Assembly (NCBI GenBank): GCA_013361095.1
Contig: JAATWA010000001.1
Location: 3,007,001 to 3,071,000, forward strand
DNA length: 64,000 bases
Direction of reading: 5' to 3'
Origin: Pseudanabaena biceps
GTDB taxonomy: Bacteria; Cyanobacteriota; Cyanobacteriia; Pseudanabaenales; Pseudanabaenaceae
Both the position numbers and the translations under genes were made by a program. Positions 34,676-43,906 of the stretch are shown here, piece after piece. Below the pieces are notes generated by a model. That model worked only from the letters and a program-made list of their open reading frames with translations. It searched no databases and was not told the DNA's origin. Each line of letters starts with the position of its first letter. The stretch's first letter is position 1.

Positions 34676-36898
34676 CTATTTTCTAACTTCGATCATATCC
34701 GCATCAACATCTGTCTCATCGCTATACGCAGCATCGCCCGATGGGTTGAGATAATATTGATCGTAATAACCATAATGGTATTCACTATCTGTAGAACTAA
34801 TCATATTGATTAGTAAGCCAGATACATTTGCTCTTGCTGATGATAAAACTTCTAGCGCTTTAGAAATACCACCTCTGGTCGAACGGTTTATCGCAGCTAC
34901 GAGAATGAAGGTATCCACCTTAGAAGAGAGACATTGTGCATCAGTGATACCAATTACAGGCGGAGTATCTACTAGAACATAATCATATTCTTGTCGCCAT
35001 TCTTGAATCAACGCTGTCATCTTATTGGACTCCAGCAGTAGTATCGGATTGGGAGGTATCGAACCCGATGTCATGACATGTAAATTACCTTTTTCATCAG
35101 CAATCTGAATCAAATCTTGCCAAGGAGTAGGTGTTGCTAATGCAGTAGATAGACCAGTTTTATTATTCAGCTTTGACAACTTATGGACTGTGGGCTTTCT
35201 CATGCCAGCATCCACCAGCAACACACGATAACCAAGAGCTGAAAGAATTGTAGAAAGATTGTAAGTTAAGGTACTTTTTCCTTCTGAGGGAACTGATGAA
35301 GTAAAAGCAATTACTTTCATCATATTATCGGTTCCCAAGTAACGGAGATTGAGTGCCAGTGAGCTAAGAGCTTCCTTAAAAGCATAATAGCTACTGCTAG
35401 GCAGTATACCTTGACTGATCATGGCACTCAAAGAAGCCACTTCGGTCATCGGAATAGAAGCTAACAAAGGAACATCGATAATTTCCTTGACCTCCTCAAC
35501 TTCGCGAATCCGTTGATCCAGACGGTTTAAGGCAAGCGCCGCTAAGACACCCAGCACTAAGCCACCAAAAGCCCCTGTGATTAAATTTTTCTCAATATCT
35601 GGAGAAGAAGGTCTAGTAGGAATCAGGGGCGGCTCTAAAACTCGCCACGACGAAATTTCTTGAGCTTCAGAAATCCTCAATTCTTCAAGTTTTTCGGTCA
35701 GCTTGTTATAGGTTGATGTATCTAGCGCAAGTTGTCTTTGGATCTCCACAAAGCGCTGTTGGATTTGCGGAATACTTGAAAAAGCTTGCGAAACTTGTGA
35801 TTGAGCGCTACGGATACTTTCTAGTTGCGCTTGGCTTACGGCGAGTGTAGTTTGAGAATCAAATAATTGAGTTGCTAAACCTTGTTGAATTGGACTATTT
35901 GGCTCGTTAGCAAGATTTGCATTTGCTCCATTTTTGCCACCAACCACTGATTGAGCGCGAGTTTCTAGTAAACGATATAGCTCGTCACGACGATCTTTTA
36001 AAGCTAAAACAGTAGGATAATCTTCACGAAATCTTGTTCGTTCTAGGAAGTAGTTAGTTTCAACCTCTTGAAACTGCTTAACAAGTGCCTGATAGGGGAT
36101 ATCTTGCTGTAATATTGCTCCTCCGATCGCTTGATCAGGAGTTTTGCCAACTTGCCGACTAAGAATTTCGTACTGCCGTTGAACTTGAGCGATCCGTATT
36201 TGTAGATCTTGAGCTTGAGTCTCTAGCGCCTCACGCATTTTATATACCGACTCTGCGTAAGTATCTGGATCAACGATATTGTAAGTCTTGCGAAATTGGG
36301 TAACAGCTAAAGCTGATTTATCAAGTTGTGCTTTGACTTGGGGTAATTTTTCTTGAATAAATTTGATGGCAGTACTAGATTTAGTACGGCGATCATTCAA
36401 GCTATATTCGACGTAGGTTTCGGATAATGCGTTAAGTACTTCACGCGCTCTTTTAGGGTCACTATCGGTATAGGTTAACCGTAAAATTAAAGCCTCTCTT
36501 TCAGGTCGAATGTCTAATCCGCCCATGATCGTTCCTGCATCAATTTCCTTGTAAGTACCTGCGGATGGCGATTGGCGCATCTTAGCAACAGCTATTTCAA
36601 TTAGGGGACGGCTCTTGAGAATGCCGATTTCCGTACCTAGGTTGATTGAAGATGAGCCTGGTAGTCCGGGGACTTGGATATCTGATACGGCAATTGTGGA
36701 GTTGTTGATCAGGAGCGCTGCCGCTGAACGGTATTGAGGAGTTCTTGTAAATGTGTAGTAGGTAGTCCCAGCAAATACGGTGGCAGAAACAGCGACGATG
36801 GCAATCCAGCGCTTGCGTAATACTCGGAAAAATTTACCAAGTTTAAACGAGTCATCGACATACTTGCCTGCGTAAACAGCTTTAGGATATTCACTCAT
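34676..36898 (-). CDS. Wzc/CpsCD-type polysaccharide co-polymerase and BY-kinase
   Basis: The protein (740 residues from the ATG at 36898) has an N-terminal Wzz domain with two membrane helices (near 32-52 and 430-452), a long periplasmic coiled coil between them, and a cytoplasmic BY-kinase. Walker A is SSVPSEGKST (Lys541), Walker A' is LLVDAGMRKP (Asp563), and Walker B is YVLVDTPP. The tail has a tyrosine cluster (YHYGYYDQYY) for autophosphorylation. It should control chain length of exported polysaccharide. One oddity: the second Asp of the Walker A' DxD is Gly565. ATG at 36898 is preferred to 36934. Its sugar-export operon partners are not adjacent. Confidence 0.9.
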   Translation of the reverse strand: MSEYPKAVYAGKYVDDSFKLGKFFRVLRKRWIAIVAVSATVFAGTTYYTFTRTPQYRSAAALLINNSTIAVSDIQVPGLPGSSSINLGTEIGILKSRPLIEIAVAKMRQSPSAGTYKEIDAGTIMGGLDIRPEREALILRLTYTDSDPKRAREVLNALSETYVEYSLNDRRTKSSTAIKFIQEKLPQVKAQLDKSALAVTQFRKTYNIVDPDTYAESVYKMREALETQAQDLQIRIAQVQRQYEILSRQVGKTPDQAIGGAILQQDIPYQALVKQFQEVETNYFLERTRFREDYPTVLALKDRRDELYRLLETRAQSVVGGKNGANANLANEPNSPIQQGLATQLFDSQTTLAVSQAQLESIRSAQSQVSQAFSSIPQIQQRFVEIQRQLALDTSTYNKLTEKLEELRISEAQEISSWRVLEPPLIPTRPSSPDIEKNLITGAFGGLVLGVLAALALNRLDQRIREVEEVKEIIDVPLLASIPMTEVASLSAMISQGILPSSSYYAFKEALSSLALNLRYLGTDNMMKVIAFTSSVPSEGKSTLTYNLSTILSALGYRVLLVDAGMRKPTVHKLSKLNNKTGLSTALATPTPWQDLIQIADEKGNLHVMTSGSIPPNPILLLESNKMTALIQEWRQEYDYVLVDTPPVIGITDAQCLSSKVDTFILVAAINRSTRGGISKALEVLSSARANVSGLLINMISSTDSEYHYGYYDQYYLNPSGDAAYSDETDVDADMIEVRK

Positions 36899-37251
36899 CG
36901 TTGTATTTTTACTCAGTATTTCTAATCGATACACATCTAAACGCTAACTTTTATATCAAAATCAAGAAGATATAGCAATCTTGAATTTGATTGTAAAATC
37001 TCTAAACGTTTTCCATTCCTACTCTATAACTATTCAAACTATTTTTAAGTAGGCTCTAAATAAGTTAAATATTTGCGTAACGAGGAATGGTTAAGGTTAC
37101 TATTTATTCATGTAATTAATTAGTTAGGCGTGATTAAAAAACGGTTTCAAAACTAGTGGCATACATCACTGATTTTTAGGTTTATATTAGATCGCGCCCA
37201 ATTACATAGGCAATTGCTTAATTGTATCTCACCCCTAGAGTTTTATACTTA
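36899..37251. other. Divergent gap with degenerate GGCGT repeat
   Basis: This gap holds an AT-rich presumed promoter zone and, at 37125-37198, a decayed repeat with GGCGTGATTAAA at the left and TTTATATTAGATCGCGCC at the right, related to the TTTTATATTTAATTACGCC family. I see no gene. Confidence 0.55.
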
Positions 37252-37773
37252 ATGCTCACCACTATCCCCACAATTTACTCTACACTGCTCTTAACAATCC
37301 TATTGTTTTGGGGATTATTTTCCTTTCTGCGTGGCTCAATTCGCGATCGCACAGTGGATGCTCTATTTGGCGGGGACAGTCTGGAAGACGATCGCTTGTT
37401 GATGCAAGTTAGAGATCACTTTAAGCGGAGAAATTATCAGGTGACAGAGATTGATCCTGATCGAGATGTGGCAAATCTTGTGGGTTTAGTCCAGCCAAGC
37501 TTATTTTTAGCAATATTTTTGACTTCTTTGGCGGCAATTGGTCTAGTTTGTCTGGGTTTAGTACTGGGAATTTTGATTCCAGATTTAGAAAACCTATGGC
37601 TATTACTGATCATTCTATCGCCGATAGCGGGTGTATTTTATTGGCGTGGCACACCTCGCGAACGTAAGGTTAGTTTAAAACTGTTGCCAGATGTCAAACT
37701 TAAAGTTCGCGCCCACAAAGATGAGGTTGAAGAATTACAGCGATCGCTCAATCTCAAGAAAATTGAAGATTAG
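37252..37773 (+). CDS. CCB-type cofactor assembly of complex C-like membrane protein
   Basis: The protein (173 residues from the ATG at 37252) has a first membrane helix (TIYSTLLLTILLFWGLFSFL), a soluble loop with charged residues (RDRTVDALFGGDSLEDDRL), and two more helices (SLFLAIFLTSLAAIGLVCLG and LWLLLIILSPIAGVFYW). The layout and the STLLL, RPS/QPSLFLAIF and LSPIAGVFYW segments resemble the cyanobacterial proteins annotated as cofactor assembly of complex C subunit B, which help attach haem ci to cytochrome b6. This placement is by memory of the family and is not certain. A TTG at 37222 would add ten residues. Confidence 0.6.
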   Translation: MLTTIPTIYSTLLLTILLFWGLFSFLRGSIRDRTVDALFGGDSLEDDRLLMQVRDHFKRRNYQVTEIDPDRDVANLVGLVQPSLFLAIFLTSLAAIGLVCLGLVLGILIPDLENLWLLLIILSPIAGVFYWRGTPRERKVSLKLLPDVKLKVRAHKDEVEELQRSLNLKKIED

Positions 37774-37786
37774 CAACCTATAAAAT

Positions 37787-37839
37787 AAAGAGTCAAAATT
37801 GATGGGGCGGCGAAGCCGCCCCATCAATTTTGACTCTTT
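37787..37839. terminator. Perfect 25-bp terminator, GAA apex
   Basis: Arms 37787-37811 and 37815-37839 match exactly. It follows the membrane-protein gene by 14 bases and probably terminates it before lysA. Confidence 0.92.
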
Positions 37840-37932
37840 ACAGGAATTGAAGATGTCAGACTCTTTGCGCCCTATCGCGCTTTATATTTTTATAATAGAT
37901 TTTAAGAATCTTGAAAATTTTACTGGTATTTA

Positions 37933-39351
37933 ATGACTACTGCTTTATCAAGTCTCCCTAAAGAGATACTTACGACCAATACATCTGAGAATGTCAGTTC
38001 TAGCTTGGATAAATTATCCCCAAATCAACAGCTTTTGCCCTTGACGGCTGTAGTTAATGCTCACGATCATCTGGAAATTGGTGGTTGTGATGTGGTGGAA
38101 CTAGTGCAGCAATACGGCTCCCCTCTATACATTTTGGATGAAGTAAGTTTGCGGACTGCTTGCCAACAATATCGCGATGCTTTTACTAGACATTATCAAG
38201 GAGCATCACAGGTTTTGTATGCTTCTAAGGCTTGGAGTTGTCTAGCAGTTTGTGCGATCGTCGGCGCTGAAGGGCTAGGGATTGATGTCGTATCCGCAGG
38301 AGAGATCTTGACGGCTCTGCGATCGGGCGTATTACCTAGCCTAATTTACTTTCATGGCAACAATAAATCCCTCGATGAGCTTAACTATGCCCTCGAATCG
38401 GGTTGCACTATTGTGGTTGATAATTGGCATGAGTTGAAAAATTTAGAAGATATCGCTAAATCTCAATCGACATCCTTAAGCTTTAAAGCCCCTCGGATCA
38501 TGTTGCGCCTGACTCCTGGTATTGAGTGTCATACCCATGAATATATTCAAACGGGACATATTGATAGTAAGTTTGGCTTCGACCCCAATGAAATAGAAGC
38601 TGTATTTGCTTTTGTGGCACAGTCTAACTTGCACTGCATTGGTATTCATGCCCATATTGGCTCACAAATTTTTGAATTACAGCCCCACCAAGATATTGGC
38701 GGCGTGATGGTGCAATGGTTTAAACTAGCCACTGAGACCTATGGTTTGCCATTCTCTGAACTAAACATCGGCGGCGGTCTGGGGATTCGTTATGTGGAAT
38801 CTGATGATCCTCCTAGCATTGAAGAATGGGTAAAAACTGTCTCTATTGGTGTCACCGACGCTTTTGTTGCCGCAGGATTAGCTTTACCGAAATTACTCTG
38901 TGAGCCAGGGCGATCGCTAGTTGGTGCAACCTGTGTCACAGCCTATACCATTGGCGGCAGTAAGACCGTGCCAGATATTCGCACCTATATCACTGTTGAT
39001 GGTGGTATGTCAGACAATCCTCGCCCTATTACTTATCAATCCAAATATCGTGCCGTAGTGGCAAATCACATGAGTGCTGCACTCAACCAATCTGTGACGA
39101 TCGCGGGTAAACATTGTGAATCAGGTGATATTTTGATTAAAGATATTCAATTGCCAGAAACTCAGTCTGGCGACATTCTGGTTGTATTTAGTACTGGTGC
39201 TTACAATTACAGCATGGCATCCAATTACAACCGCTTGCCCAAACCTGCGGCAGTTATTGTCGAAGGTGGAGAGTCCAGCTTGATCATTAAGCGGGAAACT
39301 CGCGAAGATTTGTTGCGTCAAGATTGTCTGCCCGAGCGATTTCGCCAGTAG
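37933..39351 (+). CDS. lysA: Diaminopimelate decarboxylase
   Basis: The 472-residue protein is LysA, a fold-III PLP enzyme that makes lysine from meso-diaminopimelate. The PLP lysine is Lys99 in YASKAWSC; the alanine-racemase-like barrel follows with HGNNKS, GIHAHIGSQ, GGGLGIRY (phosphate) and CEPGRSLV; the second domain includes DGGMSDNPRP and the catalytic-loop Cys in KHCESGDIL. It has about 40 extra N-terminal residues. It forms the end of the DAP pathway together with dapL (44717). ATG at 37933. Confidence 0.95.
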   Translation: MTTALSSLPKEILTTNTSENVSSSLDKLSPNQQLLPLTAVVNAHDHLEIGGCDVVELVQQYGSPLYILDEVSLRTACQQYRDAFTRHYQGASQVLYASKAWSCLAVCAIVGAEGLGIDVVSAGEILTALRSGVLPSLIYFHGNNKSLDELNYALESGCTIVVDNWHELKNLEDIAKSQSTSLSFKAPRIMLRLTPGIECHTHEYIQTGHIDSKFGFDPNEIEAVFAFVAQSNLHCIGIHAHIGSQIFELQPHQDIGGVMVQWFKLATETYGLPFSELNIGGGLGIRYVESDDPPSIEEWVKTVSIGVTDAFVAAGLALPKLLCEPGRSLVGATCVTAYTIGGSKTVPDIRTYITVDGGMSDNPRPITYQSKYRAVVANHMSAALNQSVTIAGKHCESGDILIKDIQLPETQSGDILVVFSTGAYNYSMASNYNRLPKPAAVIVEGGESSLIIKRETREDLLRQDCLPERFRQ

Positions 39352-39353
39352 GT

Positions 39354-39390
39354 GCAATTTGTAAAATGGCGTTGTCATTTTACAAATTGC
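39354..39390. terminator. Palindrome downstream of lysA
   Basis: GCAATTTGTAAAATG pairs with its complement around a small loop; it begins 3 bases after the lysA stop. A second stem (39395-39421) follows at once. Confidence 0.85.
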
Positions 39391-39394
39391 ATAC

Positions 39395-39421
39395 GATGTA
39401 TCGTACTTTGTACGACACATC
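39395..39421. repeat. 12-bp palindrome, TTT apex
   Basis: GATGTATCGTAC pairs with GTACGACACATC with one mismatch around TTT. It adjoins MITE copy 3 at 39439. Confidence 0.7.
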
Positions 39422-39438
39422 ACTAAACTAAGGTATTG

Positions 39439-39570
39439 CAGCAATTCTCATTATAAAAATTGATTTTGTGAAAGCCAGCCTAAGGCTGGCTTTCACAAAA
39501 TCAATTTCGGAGTTTTCAGCGCCTTAGGCGCTGAAAACTCCGAAATTGGTTTTGTGATGAGAATTGATGA
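39439..39570 (+). mobile_element. MITE-like element, copy 3
   Basis: 132 bp, same order as copy 2: CAGCAATTCTCAT end, GTGAAAGCCAGCC-TAA-GGCTGGCTTTCAC hairpin, then a GGAGTTTTCAGCGCC-TTA-complement hairpin, and a GAGAATTGATGA end. AGGTATTG (39431-39438) and AGGTGTTG (39571-39578) flank it, an 8-base direct repeat with one mismatch. Confidence 0.88.
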
Positions 39571-39645
39571 AGGTGTTGGGAGAAATTTTAAGTCAGTGCT
39601 AGTGCTGTAATGTATATTTTTCAGTTGTGAATGAGAGGGCTATGG

Positions 39646-40536
39646 ATGCAGTGGTTTATCAACATTAACTCAATTGCATTCGTGACGAGGGCGATCGATA
39701 TCCTTGCAGTATTGGGATTGATCTATCTCATGCTATCTCTGAGCCAAGATCGCCGTACCTTGTTGATGGTGCGCGGGATTATCTTTTTGCTAATCGCCAG
39801 TGTGATCAGCGATCGCATTGGTCTTAGATTGCTAAATTTTGTTTTAGATAAGTTGTTAATTGGGGCGGCTGTCGCGATGGCCGTAATTTTGCAGCCAGAG
39901 TTGCGTCGTTTTTTAGAGCGTCTTGGGCGTGGGGACTTGTTATCGTTGATTCAGTCTCCCGCTAGTCGGCGCTCGATCGTGGAAGCAGATTCAGTAATTG
40001 CGGAAATCCTTGAGGCGGTGGTTGAGCTATCGCAAAATCGGATTGGTGCGCTGATGATTGTGGAGACGGGAGAACCGATTGACGATCGCGATTTTTCGGT
40101 TCCAGGGGTGCGACTTAACGCCTTATTATCAAAAGAGCTACTACATACGATTTTTCAAACCTCAACGCTTCTCCATGACGGCGCAATTTTAATTAGGGAA
40201 GATCGAGTGCTAGCTGCTGGTGTGATTTTACCAATTTCTGAACGAGCCGCCTCTCGCGAAATTGGCACAAGACACCGCGCCGCGATGGGTATTACTGATC
40301 GGGTTAGAGATTGCTTTTGTATTGTCGTCTCTGAAGAAACTGGTTCCATTGCGATCGCAGAAAATGGCATATTAGATCGTCCGATCACGAATAGTCGCCT
40401 ACGCGAAGTATTAGAAACTAAGCTCAATAATTATCGTCCGATCCCCTTAGGAAGAACAGTACCCCGATTTAATTGGCTTTGGTCAAACTTAAATCTCAAA
40501 AATTTGGTAAGTCGAAAATCGTCACAAAAGAAATGA
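39646..40536 (+). CDS. cdaA: Diadenylate cyclase (CdaA/DisA-type DAC domain)
   Basis: The protein (296 residues from 39646) has about three N-terminal membrane helices ([46 protein letters not shown]) and a DAC domain, with DGA (178-180) in LLHDGAILI and RHRAA (209-213) in GTRHRAAMG. It makes the second messenger c-di-AMP from two ATP. The ATG at 39646 has GAGAGGG upstream and is preferred over 39631. Its stop codon overlaps the start of uppS (ATGA), so the two are very likely translated together. Confidence 0.94.
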   Translation: MQWFININSIAFVTRAIDILAVLGLIYLMLSLSQDRRTLLMVRGIIFLLIASVISDRIGLRLLNFVLDKLLIGAAVAMAVILQPELRRFLERLGRGDLLSLIQSPASRRSIVEADSVIAEILEAVVELSQNRIGALMIVETGEPIDDRDFSVPGVRLNALLSKELLHTIFQTSTLLHDGAILIREDRVLAAGVILPISERAASREIGTRHRAAMGITDRVRDCFCIVVSEETGSIAIAENGILDRPITNSRLREVLETKLNNYRPIPLGRTVPRFNWLWSNLNLKNLVSRKSSQKK

Positions 40537-41276
40537 CTGCGAAGCTATTGCAAACTCTACCACCAGATATTGACCGCAAACGTTTGCCTCAACATGTCGC
40601 CGTAATCATGGACGGCAATGGACGCTGGGCAAAGCAAAAGGGAATGCCTAGAATTGCGGGACATCGCCAAGGGGTTGATGTTTTAAAGGATTTACTTCGC
40701 TGCTGCAAGGATTGGGGAATTGCGGCTCTGACCGTCTATGCTTTTTCCACAGAAAACTGGAGCCGACCTGCTCAAGAGGTTGATTTTTTGATGGTGTTAT
40801 TTGAAAGAATGCTACGCCGCGAATTACAGGAAATGTGCAATGAAGGTGTCCGAATTTCCTTTGTAGGTGATCTAGATTCTTTGTCAAAGTCTTTGCGCTC
40901 AGAGATTGAGCGATCGCAAATCGCTACAGCCGATAATCAAGCGATTCATTTTACTGTGGCGATTAATTATGGTAGTCGCCGTGAAATGGTAAAAGTCTGT
41001 CGTCAAATTGCTGAAGCAACTTTAGCTGGGGAGATTAAGCCTGAAGATATTGACGAAAATTTATTTGAACAACATTTATATACGGCTGGCAATCATCACC
41101 CTGATCTATTAATTCGTACCAGTGGTGAAATGCGGTTGAGTAATTTTTTACTCTGGCAAATGGCATATACGGAGATGTACTTTACTAATACACTTTGGCC
41201 AGATTTCAATCGTAGTGAATTTCACCGAGCGCTAATTGATTATCAAGAACGCGATCGCCGCTTTGGCAAAGTGTAG
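40533..41276 (+). CDS. uppS: Undecaprenyl diphosphate synthase
   Basis: The protein (247 residues from 40533) is UppS, a cis-prenyltransferase that builds the C55 lipid carrier for peptidoglycan and O-antigen. [10 protein letters not shown] has catalytic Asp27; [23 protein letters not shown] and FTNTLWPDF follow. The ATG overlaps the cdaA stop by ATGA. An earlier in-frame start (40473) lies inside cdaA. The carrier is used by the polysaccharide locus at 48 kb and by MurE's pathway. The stop codon is inside a palindrome. Confidence 0.96.
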   Translation: MTAKLLQTLPPDIDRKRLPQHVAVIMDGNGRWAKQKGMPRIAGHRQGVDVLKDLLRCCKDWGIAALTVYAFSTENWSRPAQEVDFLMVLFERMLRRELQEMCNEGVRISFVGDLDSLSKSLRSEIERSQIATADNQAIHFTVAINYGSRREMVKVCRQIAEATLAGEIKPEDIDENLFEQHLYTAGNHHPDLLIRTSGEMRLSNFLLWQMAYTEMYFTNTLWPDFNRSEFHRALIDYQERDRRFGKV

Positions 41277-41305
41277 CCAAAAGTCACGAAGTGACTTTTG
41301 GCTAC
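41273..41305. terminator. 15-bp palindrome between convergent genes, GAA apex
   Basis: Arms 41273-41287 and 41291-41305 match exactly around GAA and include the uppS stop codon and the stop of the HPP gene. Confidence 0.92.
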
Positions 41306-41859
41306 ATCCAATGTTTCGGATAAGTGCGATCTTCAGCAAGATTATTAAAAATTACAGCGCACATTACCAAAATTATTGAGCCTTCTAAGGTCGGTGTAAC
41401 TAGAAATTGCCAGTTAGGTTTGGTCATCATTACTACTAGAGCCACTGCTCCAGATGGAGGGTGTAATGTGTTTGTAAGCTGCATCATGCCGATCACCGTG
41501 GCAACAGCTATCCCCATAGATAGAGGCGAAGAACCGAAAATACTTAAAATTGTTAAGGCAATTAGTGCCGCTAAGAGATTCCCCCCGATCACATTGCGTG
41601 GCTGAGCGAAAGGGCTTTCAGGTATTCCAAAGATTAAAACACTGGTAGCACCAAAGGGAGCCATGATCAAAGGCGAATTACTGATTGTCGCTAGATAGGC
41701 TGTTAGGGCGATCGCTAAACAGCTACCCAACCAACTCCAAAAAACATGTTTGCGATGCGGTCTTTCAATGGGACAAGTGAGGGGACAAGATCGCCATCTG
41801 CCAAAGAGTTTAAACCAGTAAGTTTGCCATTTTGATTGCGCTTTTCGGAAATTCAACAT
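41302..41859 (-). CDS. HPP-family membrane protein, possible nitrite transporter
   Basis: The 185-residue protein has four hydrophobic helices and the defining motif NTLHPPSGAVAL (near 133-144); PFGATSVLIFG and QPRNVIGGNLLAA also fit. Cyanobacterial HPP proteins have been shown to carry nitrite. A similar role here is likely but not proven. The N-terminus (1-40) is basic and rich in Cys and Pro. ATG at 41859. It is a single gene leftward of flv3. Confidence 0.82.
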   Translation of the reverse strand: MLNFRKAQSKWQTYWFKLFGRWRSCPLTCPIERPHRKHVFWSWLGSCLAIALTAYLATISNSPLIMAPFGATSVLIFGIPESPFAQPRNVIGGNLLAALIALTILSIFGSSPLSMGIAVATVIGMMQLTNTLHPPSGAVALVVMMTKPNWQFLVTPTLEGSIILVMCAVIFNNLAEDRTYPKHWM

Positions 41860-41876
41860 GAATAAATAAAAAGGTA

Positions 41877-41912
41877 AGTGTAAAATGTCAGGAACCTATG
41901 ACATTTTACACT
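41877..41912. repeat. 14-bp palindrome upstream of the HPP gene
   Basis: AGTGTAAAATGTCA (41877-41890) pairs exactly with 41899-41912. It lies near the 5' end of the HPP gene. Confidence 0.85.
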
Positions 41913-41985
41913 TAATAATGAGAGTTTGGTTTTCAAAATGTAGCTAAATTTACAGATATTATAGCTTCGACTACAAATTAAATTA

Positions 41986-42018
41986 AAAAAAACAGGGCGC
42001 AAAGCGCCCTGTTTTTTT
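41986..42018. terminator. 15-bp terminator, AAA apex
   Basis: Arms 41986-42000 and 42004-42018 match exactly with A7 and T7 runs. It overlaps the flv3 stop codon and is its likely terminator. Confidence 0.92.
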
Positions 42019-43765
42019 AGTAATGATTACCAATTTTGCGGTGATGAGCGGCGGTGAGAGATTCAGGCTTAGAAACTCGACCTTCCTCAGCGATCGCATA
42101 GATAATCCAGTGATCGCTACATTCCATACGGCTGACAACTTCGCATTCCATAAAGGCAAGAGCATCGGTGAGAATCGGTGCGCCGAAGGAAGACAACTGA
42201 GTTTTAACACCTTCAAAGCGATCAGCACCTGGTGCAAATCGTTTTAGGAAATGCTGCATCAGTTTGGAATAATTGCCATCTTCAAGAACATTTAAAACAA
42301 AGCGATCGCCCACTTGCATAAACGATTCGATCGCCCGATCCTTTGCCACAGCAACGGTAAAACCGAGGGGTTTGAAACTAGCTTGAGCCACCCAAGAAGC
42401 TAACATCGCACTGCGTGCGCCACCTTTAGCCGCCGAAATAATATATAAACCGCCAGCCAAGCGTCCTAAAGCTTTATCCAGATCAGCATCGATCGCCTTG
42501 AGTTGTTTGATGTTTTGCTTGCGAGTGAGTAACTGCCCCAAGTCAGTACCCGCTTCATCACAGGTTTGATAAATAGCTTCGTTAGGATTTTCGCGGACGC
42601 GAATCGCAGGAAAAGCCGTAACTACGCCCAGATCCTTAAACCGATTATTCAGCAAATCAATGGATGAATCTTGATCTCCATGCGGTTCGTATAAACCAAT
42701 AACTTGCTTTTCGCTCGCCGCCGCCAAAATTGCGCCGATCGCTGTTTCCACATGACTATTAGATGCTGGAGGTGTGCAGACGACTAAACCTGCCGCATGA
42801 CTGACCAATTCGCGCAATTCCTGTAAATCGATCGCCTTGAGATCTGCCATTTCTACAGCTACGCCAGTTTTAGCGATCCCACGCGCGATCGCTTGCGATA
42901 GGCGATCGCAATAGCCGTAGTCGGACACATAGCAAACCACGGCATTGGTTTCGCCCTTAGTTTGCTCTTGACTCCAGCGGCGATAGTTTTCCGTCAGCTC
43001 TTTGACGTTATACCGAAGTAAGGGGCCATGTCCATTAGCCACGATTTCCGCCTGTGGCAATTCGTCCATCCGCTTCATTGCCGAAATTACCGATCGCGCA
43101 TTGGGAGCCATCAAGCATTCGTAATAAAAGCGATAGTCAGGTGTAATTCTCTTTAAATCCTCATCATAAACAGCATCACTGCAATAATGCATTCCAAAAA
43201 TATCGCAGGTATACAAAATCGATGTGCCAAGGTCAAAGGTCATCATCGTGTCTGGCCAGTGTAGATTCGGCGCATTCACAAACTGCAAAATATGACCATT
43301 GCCCAAGTCTACTTGATCGCCATTTTTGACGACTTGCTGCTTAAAAGGTCGATTGATTAGCTCACCGAGAAATTGCAGCGCTACTTTTGTCGCTACTACC
43401 GTGACATTTGGCGCTAATTCCAATATTTCCTTGACCAAGCCACTATGGTCTGGCTCCGTATGGCTAATTACTAGATATTCAATCTGAGCGGGATCGATCT
43501 GCTCTTTGAGGGTCTTGAGATATAACTCGCGGAACTTAGCGTGGGATGTGTCAACTAGGGCTAATTTTTCGCCGCGAATAATATAGGAGTTATAGGTTGT
43601 CCCATTTTGCAGACCAAACTCAATATCAAAGCGATCGCGATCCCAATCAAGCGATCGAATCGTGGTCGTGTCCGCCGCAATTTCCGCAACTTGAATGGTA
43701 AGTTTTTTCTCAGAAGGCTTTTCAGCCATTTCTGCATTAGATGGAATCTCAATAACGGCTACCAC
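42017..43765 (-). CDS. flv3: Flavodiiron protein, Flv3-like
   Basis: The 582-residue protein has three parts: a metallo-beta-lactamase diiron domain (40-270), a flavodoxin domain (275-410) and a C-terminal flavin reductase domain (430-582), the C-type flavodiiron layout of photosynthetic organisms. The diiron ligands are all canonical: His102, Glu104, Asp106 and His107 (SHTEPDHSG), His169 (NLHWPDTM), Asp188 and His246. Flv3 and Flv4 keep these residues, Flv1 and Flv2 do not. Flv3 with Flv1 reduces O2 to water on the acceptor side of photosystem I. Starts with GTG at 43765. No flv1 partner is adjacent. Confidence 0.88.
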   Translation of the reverse strand: MVAVIEIPSNAEMAEKPSEKKLTIQVAEIAADTTTIRSLDWDRDRFDIEFGLQNGTTYNSYIIRGEKLALVDTSHAKFRELYLKTLKEQIDPAQIEYLVISHTEPDHSGLVKEILELAPNVTVVATKVALQFLGELINRPFKQQVVKNGDQVDLGNGHILQFVNAPNLHWPDTMMTFDLGTSILYTCDIFGMHYCSDAVYDEDLKRITPDYRFYYECLMAPNARSVISAMKRMDELPQAEIVANGHGPLLRYNVKELTENYRRWSQEQTKGETNAVVCYVSDYGYCDRLSQAIARGIAKTGVAVEMADLKAIDLQELRELVSHAAGLVVCTPPASNSHVETAIGAILAAASEKQVIGLYEPHGDQDSSIDLLNNRFKDLGVVTAFPAIRVRENPNEAIYQTCDEAGTDLGQLLTRKQNIKQLKAIDADLDKALGRLAGGLYIISAAKGGARSAMLASWVAQASFKPLGFTVAVAKDRAIESFMQVGDRFVLNVLEDGNYSKLMQHFLKRFAPGADRFEGVKTQLSSFGAPILTDALAFMECEVVSRMECSDHWIIYAIAEEGRVSKPESLTAAHHRKIGNHY

Positions 43766-43869
43766 AGTTTTGTCTCCCGATCTCGTTTTTATCTCTCTCC
43801 AGTCTAATCCCTACTTTTCGCCAAGTCCAATTGAATGTACTGATTGATACGATAACAATTACTATATTC

Positions 43870-43900
43870 AGTAAAGTGGGCGCGAAGCGCCCACTTTACT
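43870..43900. repeat. 14-bp palindrome just upstream of the phosphoribosyltransferase
   Basis: Arms 43870-43883 and 43887-43900 match exactly around GGGCGC-GAA-GCGCCC. It ends 6 bases before the ATG at 43907, with no room for a normal ribosome site. Confidence 0.9.
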
Positions 43901-43906
43901 CTGTGA

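Noticed and set aside
40473..40532. 20-residue extension of uppS
   Set aside because: It lies within cdaA; the ATG at 40533 overlaps the cdaA stop as a typical coupled start.
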